From NCBI GenBank assembly GCA_963725615.1, contig CAVRZO010000027.1, positions 1 to 64,000 on the forward strand: DNA of 64,000 bases, read 5' to 3'. Below the pieces are notes generated by a model. The model ran no database searches and was not told the DNA's origin. It was given only the letters and a program-made list of their open reading frames with translations. Position numbers and translations under genes: made by a program. Position 1 is the first letter of the stretch; the number at the start of each line of letters is the position of its first letter. This DNA comes from JAIQFF01 sp963725615 (GTDB lineage: Bacteria > Acidobacteriota > Terriglobia > Terriglobales > Acidobacteriaceae). Shown in pieces: positions 57,968 to 64,000 of the stretch.

Positions 57968-58591
57968 TCAAAAGTGCCAGACCACTCCGGCGCCCACGAA
58001 AAAGTTATGCTGGCGGCTCTTTCCCGTGTCCACGTTCAGCTGGGGAATGCCGGAAAAGAAGTCGCGCACTTCCCCGCGCACACTGAGGCGGCCAAACAGC
58101 TTAACATCGAGCCCCGCGCCAACCTGGAAAATCCCGCTCGTAGTCCCGGTTTTGCCGGGGTTGGTCCCGAAAAACTCCAGCGAAGAACTCTCTTTGAAAT
58201 AGCCGAAGCCTCCGCCCACACTTACCCAGGGCGAAAGTCCGTTGTCAGGGAAAAGGTTAGCCCGCAATGAGGGCGTAACGAAAAATGACTTGTAGTCCTT
58301 GGGGATGAGGTTCAGTTCGTAATGAACATTTTCCTTAACATTTACTACGAAGGGCACTTCTGCGGTCAGCCCCACCAGGCCGAAGTCCATCAACCGCCGT
58401 CCATAGTTAGCTTCGAAGGTCAGGCCGTGGCCCGAAGTGAGAAGAGCTCCGGGCGTGCTGGGAACGCCTTGGTCGCTGACGAATGTACGGCCAATCAATC
58501 CCGTCAGTTCATTCTTCTCCTGGGCGCTCGCCCCTGAAATCAGGGTCACCAGCGATCCCAGAACCGCAGCTAAAAAAATTGTGCGCTTCAT
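57968..58591 (-). CDS. Outer-membrane beta-barrel protein (OmpW-like size)
   Basis: 207 residues from ATG at 58591, preceded by GGAGG. Signal peptide MKRTIFLAAVLGSLVTLISG, cleaved near ASAQ. The rest alternates short amphipathic strands: LIGRTFVSDQGVPST, GHGLTFEANYGRRL, SFFVTPSLRANLFPD, PWVSVGGGFGYFKESSS, ending in NFFVGAGVVWHF with the terminal Phe typical of BAM substrates. This suggests an 8-stranded barrel. Ligand unknown. It is divergent from rimO; the longer open frame upstream is not a start candidate. Confidence 0.78.
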   Translation of the reverse strand: MKRTIFLAAVLGSLVTLISGASAQEKNELTGLIGRTFVSDQGVPSTPGALLTSGHGLTFEANYGRRLMDFGLVGLTAEVPFVVNVKENVHYELNLIPKDYKSFFVTPSLRANLFPDNGLSPWVSVGGGFGYFKESSSLEFFGTNPGKTGTTSGIFQVGAGLDVKLFGRLSVRGEVRDFFSGIPQLNVDTGKSRQHNFFVGAGVVWHF

Positions 58592-58736
58592 TACACCTCC
58601 CCGCGAAGTTTCCCTGACCAAGCCTGTCCCAAGGTTAGCACGCGCAACCCGTGCTGGTTTCGCTAAACCGATACTCGCTTGGTCCGCCGTGACCCGAGGT
58701 AACAATCCAGCAACAGTGTTAAAATCAATAGATTGC

Positions 58737-60227
58737 ATGCCCACGAAAACCCTATCTGAAGCGCTCCGGGACGCGACTGAGACCGCGGCGCCCGCACCCA
58801 CTGGTCCTACCCGGGTGGGTTTCGTAAGCCTGGGTTGTCCCAAGAATCTCGTGGACAGCGAAGTGATGATGGGCTTGCTGCAGCAGGCCGGGGCGCAGCT
58901 GGTCTCTGGCGCCGAAGACGCGGACGTGATCGTAGTCAACACCTGCTCATTCATCGCCAGCGCCCAGCAGGAGTCGGTCAACACCATCCTGGAAATGGCG
59001 AAGCACAAGATTAATGGCCGCGCCCGGAAGCTGGTGGTCGCCGGCTGCCTGGTGGAACGCTTTCGCAACGATATTCGTCAGAACATTCCCGAAGTAGACG
59101 CCGTGGTCGGAACGGGAGAGCTGGAAGCCATCCTGGCAGCCTCCGGAGTGGCCCAGTTACCGGCAGTCGAATCTCCGTTCAGGATTCTGCAGTCGCGGGC
59201 CGAAGGCAATGCCCGTGCCGCCCAAGGCCGCTTTTCACGCGAGACCTGGGACGGCGCCATCGCCGATTTACCCAACTATCTGTACGACGAAGCCACGCCC
59301 CGCGTGCTGGCCACGCCCCGCCATACTGCCTACATCAAGATTGCGGAGGGATGCGATCACCCCTGCACGTTCTGCATCATTCCCCAACTGCGCGGGCAGT
59401 TCCGGTCGCGGCGTTTCGAGTCGGTCATTGCCGAGGCGGAACGCCTGGCACAGTCGGGTGTGCGTGAAATCACCCTCATCGGCCAGGACACGACCTGCTA
59501 TGGCGAAGATTTTGGTCTGAAGGATGGTCTGGCGCTCCTGCTGGAGAAACTGGCTGGAATCGAAGATCTGCGCTGGATCCGTTTTCTTTACGCCTATCCC
59601 AACAAGATTACCGGCCGGCTGCTTGACACCATCGCATCCCACGAAAAGATTTGCTCTTACATCGATGTGCCTTTACAGCATGCGTCGCCGGACGTTCTGA
59701 AACGCATGAAGCGGGGCGCGGGCGCGGATATCTTCCTGCGCTCGATCGAAAAGATGCGGCGCACGATTCCCGGAGTCACCCTGCGCACGTCGTTCATCGT
59801 CGGCTTTCCGGGCGAGACTGACAAAGAGTTTGAAGAGCTCTGTCAGTTCGTCCGCGATTCGGAGTTTGACTGGATGGGCGCGTTCGGTTACTCCGACCAG
59901 GAAGGCGCGGGCGCGTTCTCCCAGGAAAAAAAGTTACCCGAGCGCGAGATTGAACGCCGCCGCAAACACCTGATGGGAATCCAGCGCAAGATCAGCAAAC
60001 GAAAAAAGAAGACGCTGGTGGGCAAGGAATTCGATCTCGTCCTCGAAGGCATCTCCGACGAAACTGATCTCCTGCTCGAGGGCCGCACACCAATGCACGC
60101 GCCGGAAATTGACGGAAAAGTGTTCGTCAACGACGTGCCTGAAGGTCTGGAGCCGAAGACGGGCGAGTTCTATCGCTGCCAGATCACCGAGGCCCACGAC
60201 TACGATTTAGTTGCCCGAATTGTGTAG
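58737..60227 (+). CDS. rimO: Ribosomal protein S12 methylthiotransferase RimO
   Basis: 496 residues from ATG at 58737. UPF0004 domain with VGFVSLGCPKNLVDSEVMMG (three-Cys second cluster: Cys in LGCPKN, NTCSFI and AGCLVE), radical-SAM motif GCDHPCTFCIIPQ (C-x3-C-x2-C), and a C-terminal TRAM domain (about 425-495). RimO methylthiolates Asp of ribosomal protein S12. A TAAAAT box lies 15-20 bases before the start. yacG follows 8 bases after the stop. Confidence 0.94.
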   Translation: MPTKTLSEALRDATETAAPAPTGPTRVGFVSLGCPKNLVDSEVMMGLLQQAGAQLVSGAEDADVIVVNTCSFIASAQQESVNTILEMAKHKINGRARKLVVAGCLVERFRNDIRQNIPEVDAVVGTGELEAILAASGVAQLPAVESPFRILQSRAEGNARAAQGRFSRETWDGAIADLPNYLYDEATPRVLATPRHTAYIKIAEGCDHPCTFCIIPQLRGQFRSRRFESVIAEAERLAQSGVREITLIGQDTTCYGEDFGLKDGLALLLEKLAGIEDLRWIRFLYAYPNKITGRLLDTIASHEKICSYIDVPLQHASPDVLKRMKRGAGADIFLRSIEKMRRTIPGVTLRTSFIVGFPGETDKEFEELCQFVRDSEFDWMGAFGYSDQEGAGAFSQEKKLPEREIERRRKHLMGIQRKISKRKKKTLVGKEFDLVLEGISDETDLLLEGRTPMHAPEIDGKVFVNDVPEGLEPKTGEFYRCQITEAHDYDLVARIV

Positions 60228-60235
60228 GAAGCCCC

Positions 60236-60439
60236 ATGGCTCGCAAGCTCAAGCTGAAGTGCCCCATCTGCAAGAAGCCCGTGAGCAGCAAGGAAGCGGA
60301 GTTCCCTTTCTGCAGCGACCGCTGCCGTCTGATTGATCTGGGCAAATGGGCCAGCGGCGCGTATGTGATCTCGTCTCCGGTGCAGGATACGGGCGACGGG
60401 ATCGAAGATCTCTCCCGAGACTCTGATGAGAACTCCTGA
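60236..60439 (+). CDS. yacG: Zinc-binding protein YacG (DNA gyrase inhibitor family)
   Basis: 67 residues. The four-Cys zinc motif is complete: CPICKKP at 10-13 and FCSDRCRLIDLGKWASGAY at about 27-31 (C-x2-C, then C-x3-C). YacG binds GyrB and inhibits DNA gyrase in E. coli. GGAA precedes the ATG. The gene overlaps pgpA by 14 bases, so the two are translationally coupled. Confidence 0.9.
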   Translation: MARKLKLKCPICKKPVSSKEAEFPFCSDRCRLIDLGKWASGAYVISSPVQDTGDGIEDLSRDSDENS

Positions 60440-60923
60440 GGGTGGGCGCGCCCCGCGCTGGGCCTGGCTCGTTGCCACCTTCTTGGGGATTGGCCATCTT
60501 CATCCGGGACCTGGCACCTGGGGTTCGGCAGCGACTGTACTTCTATGGTGGCTCCTGGGACGCTGGATCACACCGGGCTGGCAGCCTTGGGCAGTAACCC
60601 TACTGGCTCTCACAGCAGTCCTAGTAGGAATTCCTGCTGCCACGCAAGTGGCGCGGGCCAGTGGTGGCAAAGATCCGCAGTTTGTGGTGATCGACGAAGT
60701 CGCCGGCCAACTTATCACTCTGATTGCAGTTCCAATCGCATGGCAATCTCTGCTGCTGGGCTTTATACTTTTCAGAGCGTTCGATATCGTCAAGCCGCCG
60801 CCGGTACGCCAGCTCGAACGCCTCCCCGAGGGGGTCGGCATTGTGGTTGACGACGTGGGAGCCGGCCTTTACGGTCTGGCTGTGATGCAGGTCGTGCTTC
60901 ATTTCGGCCTGCTGCCGCGCTAG
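60426..60923 (+). CDS. pgpA: Phosphatidylglycerophosphatase A
   Basis: 165 residues, four hydrophobic segments. Motifs of PgpA: GHLHPGPGTWGSAATVLLW (about 20-38), VVIDEVAGQLITL (about 83-95), FRAFDIVKPPPVRQLE and GVGIVVDDVGAGLYG. It dephosphorylates phosphatidylglycerol phosphate in the membrane. With pssA/psd at 32-34 kb it completes much of a standard PE/PG phospholipid pathway. ATG lies inside yacG. Confidence 0.92.
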   Translation: MRTPEGGRAPRWAWLVATFLGIGHLHPGPGTWGSAATVLLWWLLGRWITPGWQPWAVTLLALTAVLVGIPAATQVARASGGKDPQFVVIDEVAGQLITLIAVPIAWQSLLLGFILFRAFDIVKPPPVRQLERLPEGVGIVVDDVGAGLYGLAVMQVVLHFGLLPR

Positions 60924-60947
60924 AGGATCCTCAGGAAGCTGGAGTCC

Positions 60948-62015
60948 ATGGGCATTTCCGACCGATTGCTGGGCAAGAAAAACGTCAATGGCCACCCCCA
61001 CATTGAGGCGGTGCATCCCAGCGCGGCTTTGCCCGGCGGTGAAATTCGCATCGTGGGCAAGAGTCTTCGACCTCACGAATTACGACGGCCTCAAGTCCGC
61101 TTTGGAGAGGTCGAGGGTGCCGTGGTGATCAGCGCGGACGAGTTTCTGGTGGCGCGCGTTCCACCCGGCGCGTCTTCGGGACCCGTGGTGGTATCGACAA
61201 ACGGCACCGTGAGCAATCCTCATCAGATCAAAGTCGCCGCCCCCATCGCTGAGAATCTGCATCCCGTAACCAATCCTGCGCTCGATGCCGACGGCAACAT
61301 CTACGTCACGTTTTCCGGATCGCGCGGCCAGAAAGTTCCGGTCGCCATTTTCAAGATCGACACCAACTACAACCTCAAGCCCTTCCTGGCGGAGATGACC
61401 AACGCCACCGCCATCGCTTTTGATCGGGTCGGCCAGATGTACGTCTCCTCGCGTTTCGATGGGACGGTGTACCGGGTGGCGCCTAACGGCACAATGTCAA
61501 CCTACGCCGAAGGCATGGGAGTTGCGACCGGAATCGCATTCGATCCCAACGAAAATCTTTACGTCGGTGATCGCAGCGGGACGATTTTTAAAATCGGTAA
61601 AGACCGCCAGATTTTTGTTTTCGCCACGCTCGAGCCCAGCGTTTCGGCCTACCACCTCGCATTCGGGCCGGGCGGAGACCTGTTTGTCACCGGACCCACG
61701 ACTTCGAGTTTCGATTCCGTGCACAAAATCGATTCTCACGGCAGCGTATCTACTTTCTACCGTGGTCTGGGACGCCCGCAGGGCCTGGCATTTGATATCG
61801 ACGGCAATCTTTACGTGGCGGCTTCGCTTTCCGGGAAGCGTGGCATCGTCAAAATCACACCCGACGCCAAGGCTTCGCTCGAAGTCGCGGGCCCGGGATT
61901 GGTGGGTCTGGCCTTCGCCCCGGGGAGGTCCGCGGTGCTGGCTACCACCGGTGCGGTGCATCATCTCTCGTGGGGAGTACAGGGGGCGGCGCTGGTGCCG
62001 GAGTTGGCGGGATAG
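60948..62015 (+). CDS. IPT/TIG plus NHL-repeat protein
   Basis: 355 residues without a clear signal peptide. Residues 25-100 form an IPT/TIG Ig-like domain (VHPSAALPGGEIRIVGKSL). Residues 110-350 contain about five NHL/SMP-30-like blades: PALDADGNIYVTFSG, FDRVGQMYVSSRFDG, FDPNENLYVGDRSG, FGPGGDLFVTGP, FDIDGNLYVAASLSG, spaced about 40-45 residues. The result is probably a beta-propeller for binding or lactone hydrolysis; no catalytic residues can be named. It follows pgpA by 24 bases and may be in the same transcript. Confidence 0.8.
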   Translation: MGISDRLLGKKNVNGHPHIEAVHPSAALPGGEIRIVGKSLRPHELRRPQVRFGEVEGAVVISADEFLVARVPPGASSGPVVVSTNGTVSNPHQIKVAAPIAENLHPVTNPALDADGNIYVTFSGSRGQKVPVAIFKIDTNYNLKPFLAEMTNATAIAFDRVGQMYVSSRFDGTVYRVAPNGTMSTYAEGMGVATGIAFDPNENLYVGDRSGTIFKIGKDRQIFVFATLEPSVSAYHLAFGPGGDLFVTGPTTSSFDSVHKIDSHGSVSTFYRGLGRPQGLAFDIDGNLYVAASLSGKRGIVKITPDAKASLEVAGPGLVGLAFAPGRSAVLATTGAVHHLSWGVQGAALVPELAG

Positions 62016-62020
62016 CATTT

Positions 62021-62098
62021 ACAGTCGTCAGTCTTCGGTCGTCAGTCGTCAGCCTGTCGCTCTGGGCCGACGACTGAAGACCGACGACTGATGACTGG
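62021..62098. repeat. Heptad-repeat hairpin before cinA
   Basis: Left arm (agtcgtc, agtcttc, ggtcgtc, agtcgtc) and right arm (gacgact, gaagacc, gacgact, gatgact), loop of about 16 bases. Fills the gap between the NHL gene and cinA. Confidence 0.8.
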
Positions 62099-62118
62099 CT
62101 TCATTTACACTCTTAGCC

Positions 62119-63366
62119 GTGAATGCTGAGATTGTTGCGATCGGCTCGGAGCTGCTGACTCCCTTCCGCCAGGATACGAACTCCCTCTACCTCACGGAAA
62201 AGCTCAACCTGCTCGGCGTCGATGTGATCTTCAAAACTATCGTGGGCGACAACCGCGAACACCTTACGGGCGCGGCCAGCCTGGCGCTTTCTCGCGCCGA
62301 AATCGTGATCTTCATGGGCGGCCTGGGACCTACCGAAGACGATCTCACCCGTGAAGCTGTAGCGGATGCACTGGGACTCGGACTGCGCCGCGATCCCGAA
62401 ATTGTCATCGGTCTGGAACGCCGCTTCGCGGCGCGCGGCTGGAAGAACATGTCGCCCAACAATCTCAAGCAGGCGGACGTGATCGCCGGCGCCGTGGTGC
62501 TGCCCAACGCGAATGGCAGCGCGCCCGGCCAGTGGATCAGCGGCAAGTATGAAGGGGAAGAAAAAATCATCATGCTGCTGCCAGGCCCTCCTCATGAGAT
62601 GAAGGCCCTGTTCGACGAACAGTGCATGGAACGTCTGCGGTCCAAGCTGCCGCCGCAATTCATGGCGACCCGAGTTCTGAAGATCGCGATGATGCCGGAG
62701 TCGCAGTGCGATGCGCGGGTTGCGCCCATTTACAAGCGCTATGCGGACGTGCAAACCACGATCCTGGCCGGAGCCGGGGAAATCCAGTTGCATCTGAAAA
62801 CCCGAGCGGCGTCGCTCGAGGCCGCGCAAGAGCGCGTGGACCAACTGGCCGAGGAAATCGAAGAAGAACTCGACGACAATGTCTTCTCCGACAACGGAGA
62901 TTCGCTCGAGCAAATCGTCGGCTATTACACGCAGATGCGCAACGCCACGCTGGCGGTGGCAGAGTCCTGCACCGGCGGCCTGCTGGCCGAGCGCATCACT
63001 TCGATCAGCGGCAGCTCGCGTTACTTCCTGGGCGGGGCGGTGGTGTACTCCAACCAGTTGAAGAGCGCTTTCGCCGACGTACCGGCAGAGTTGATCGAGG
63101 AGCACGGCGCCGTCAGCCGTGAGGTTGCAGTGGCGCTAGCCGAGGGCATTCGCAAGCGCTGCGGCTCCACCCTGGGAATTGGAATCACCGGTGTGGCCGG
63201 CCCGGCTGGGGGCACGCCGGAAAAGCCGGTGGGCCTCGTCTTCATCGCTTTGAGCAGCGAAAAAGGGACCGAAGTAGAGGAGCGAAATTTTCCCGGCGAT
63301 CGCCAACGCATCCGCTTTTTTGCCAGCCAGCTGGCACTGGACATGATCAGAAGAAAATTGATGTAG
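62119..63366 (+). CDS. cinA: CinA family protein (nicotinamide-nucleotide amidase)
   Basis: 415 residues. N-terminal MoaB/MocF-like domain (AEIVAIGSELLTPFRQDTNS, FMGGLGPTEDDLTREAVADA, about 1-170) and C-terminal PncC amidase domain (about 255-410) with AESCTGGLLAERITSISGSS, GVVYSNQLK-like segment and GITGVAGPAGGTPEKPVG. The C-terminal domain deamidates NMN in pyridine-nucleotide recycling; the N-terminal domain can act as an ADP-ribose pyrophosphatase in relatives. GTG start at 62119. thpR follows, a common pairing. Confidence 0.93.
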   Translation: MNAEIVAIGSELLTPFRQDTNSLYLTEKLNLLGVDVIFKTIVGDNREHLTGAASLALSRAEIVIFMGGLGPTEDDLTREAVADALGLGLRRDPEIVIGLERRFAARGWKNMSPNNLKQADVIAGAVVLPNANGSAPGQWISGKYEGEEKIIMLLPGPPHEMKALFDEQCMERLRSKLPPQFMATRVLKIAMMPESQCDARVAPIYKRYADVQTTILAGAGEIQLHLKTRAASLEAAQERVDQLAEEIEEELDDNVFSDNGDSLEQIVGYYTQMRNATLAVAESCTGGLLAERITSISGSSRYFLGGAVVYSNQLKSAFADVPAELIEEHGAVSREVAVALAEGIRKRCGSTLGIGITGVAGPAGGTPEKPVGLVFIALSSEKGTEVEERNFPGDRQRIRFFASQLALDMIRRKLM

Positions 63367-63368
63367 GG

Positions 63369-63445
63369 CAGTCGTCAGGCTTCGGCCTTCAGTCGTCACC
63401 TAAGACCAGTGGGCTGACGACTGAAGACCGAAGACTGACGACTGG
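63369..63445. repeat. Heptad-repeat hairpin before thpR
   Basis: Left arm (agtcgtc, aggcttc, ggccttc, agtcgtc) and right arm (gacgact, gaagacc, gaagact, gacgact), ending one base before the thpR ATG. The arm variants are compensatory (aggcttcggcc against gaagaccgaag only partly), so the stem is imperfect. Confidence 0.8.
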
Positions 63446-63446
63446 T

Positions 63447-64000
63447 ATGCGGGTTTTTGTCGCTCTCGATATCGACGACGCCGTTCGTGCTCGCCTGGAA
63501 GTGTTTCTCGACGGCGTGCGCGGATTTGCGCCGGAGGCGCGGTGGGTGCGTCCCGAGTCGATGCATGTGACTCTGAAGTTCGTCGGGGAGAAATCTTCCG
63601 AGGCTGTGGAAGAGATCAAGCAAGCTCTGGGCGGGGTCCAGGCTGGCGCGATCGAGATTTCATTTCGGGGTTACGGATTTTTTCCTACTTTGAAAGCTCC
63701 GCGCGTTTTCTGGGCTGGCATTGCAGCGGGCCCAGAGCTGGCCGCCCTCGCAAAGTCGGTGGATGAGGCCACGGCTACGGTCGGCATTCCCAGAGAAGAA
63801 CATGAGTTCAGTCCGCATCTGACTTTGGCTCGTCGAGGTGGCTCCGGCGCGCCTCATTGGCGCAAGGGTGACCGCGAAAATCCGGTGTTTCAGCGCTTGC
63901 AGGAAAAATTGGACGCGATGACCGGGCTCGAGTTTGGTACGATGACCGCCCGCGAGTTCTTCCTGTATCAAAGCCAACTGATGCGGGGCGGCGCGCGGTA
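63447..64000 (+). CDS. thpR: RNA 2',3'-cyclic phosphodiesterase (partial)
   Basis: The open frame runs off the window end, giving 184 codons so far. 2H phosphoesterase: the two H-x-[TS]-x motifs are seen as SMHVTLKFVG (about 38-47) and SPHLTLARRG (about 125-134). N-terminus RVFVALDIDDAVRARLE is typical of LigT/ThpR. The family hydrolyses 2',3'-cyclic phosphates or ligates tRNA halves in vitro. The start ATG directly follows a heptad hairpin with no purine-rich ribosome binding site, so expression may depend on cinA or on the hairpin. Nearly complete. Confidence 0.9.
   Translation, partial: MRVFVALDIDDAVRARLEVFLDGVRGFAPEARWVRPESMHVTLKFVGEKSSEAVEEIKQALGGVQAGAIEISFRGYGFFPTLKAPRVFWAGIAAGPELAALAKSVDEATATVGIPREEHEFSPHLTLARRGGSGAPHWRKGDRENPVFQRLQEKLDAMTGLEFGTMTAREFFLYQSQLMRGGAR

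Noticed and set aside
2484..63445. Heptad arrays considered as CRISPR arrays
   Set aside because: Units are 7 bp without unique spacers and no cas genes are present.

Overview
The window looks like a chromosomal segment of an Acidobacteriota bacterium, probably from the Koribacter/Terriglobia side. This is an inference from gene content: high-GC, Gram-negative envelope genes (lpxB, lptE, an MsbA-like exporter, an outer-membrane barrel), a compact pilB-pilT-pilC-pilS-pilR cluster, ntrYX, DUF1800/DUF1501 and DUF4097 secreted proteins, and very abundant palindromic intergenic repeats. There is no phage, plasmid, transposase, CRISPR array, rRNA or recognisable tRNA. About 61 protein genes and one small RNA gene (4.5S SRP RNA) are supported. 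Layout: 0.1-4 kb (minus) holds two peptide-type ABC permeases split by a DUF4440 gene, then a CorC/HlyC-like CBS protein. 4-8.4 kb (plus) holds an HlyD/MacA-type adaptor, a DUF4097 protein, a SAM hydroxide adenosyltransferase and a TPR protein. 8.5-15.8 kb (minus) is the type IV pilus motor and regulation operon. 16.5-20 kb (plus) is ntrYX. 20.3-24.7 kb (minus) is phoH-ybeY-corC-era plus an RsbW-like kinase. 25-29.3 kb holds an exported M20 amidohydrolase, a Ycf46-like AAA protein, rpsT and an ICMT-like methyltransferase. 29.3-33.7 kb (minus) is one tight operon psd-pssA-asd/usg-lptE-holA, with a frameshift between pssA and asd. 33.8-40.4 kb (minus) holds DUF465, rimI, tsaB, mce, meaB, DUF4870, an acyl-CoA dehydrogenase and hemW, plus a 58-codon plus-strand membrane peptide gene. 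40.5-47.3 kb (plus) holds a KS-alpha-like ketosynthase, an MsbA-like ABC exporter, lpxB and a catalytically dead M1 peptidase. 47.3-53.3 kb holds a thioesterase, fabH, and a DUF1800/DUF1501 secretion pair. 53.3-58.6 kb holds ffs, a frameshifted DUF1003 gene, a MOSC protein, a TgpA-like transglutaminase and an outer-membrane barrel. 58.7-64 kb (plus) holds rimO-yacG-pgpA, an IPT/NHL protein, cinA and a thpR gene cut by the window edge. The most striking feature is the repeat content. One class is arrays of 7-bp units (skeleton RRCYGAN, seen as gactgac, gaccgac, aactgag, agctgac), often as inverted pairs forming long hairpins at gene ends. A second class is short GC-rich palindromes, often arranged as inverted doublets of about 70-220 bp. 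One palindrome (centre gcgggcgagtcgcccgc) is read in the same frame inside or at the end of three proteins (an ABC exporter, LpxB and YbeY), giving the peptide A-G-[EG]-[SL]-P-A-[TA]-T. Other repeats form the C-terminal tails of HemW and of the broken DUF1003 gene. This looks like an active or recently active population of protein-tolerated palindromic elements whose mobilising enzyme is not in the window.
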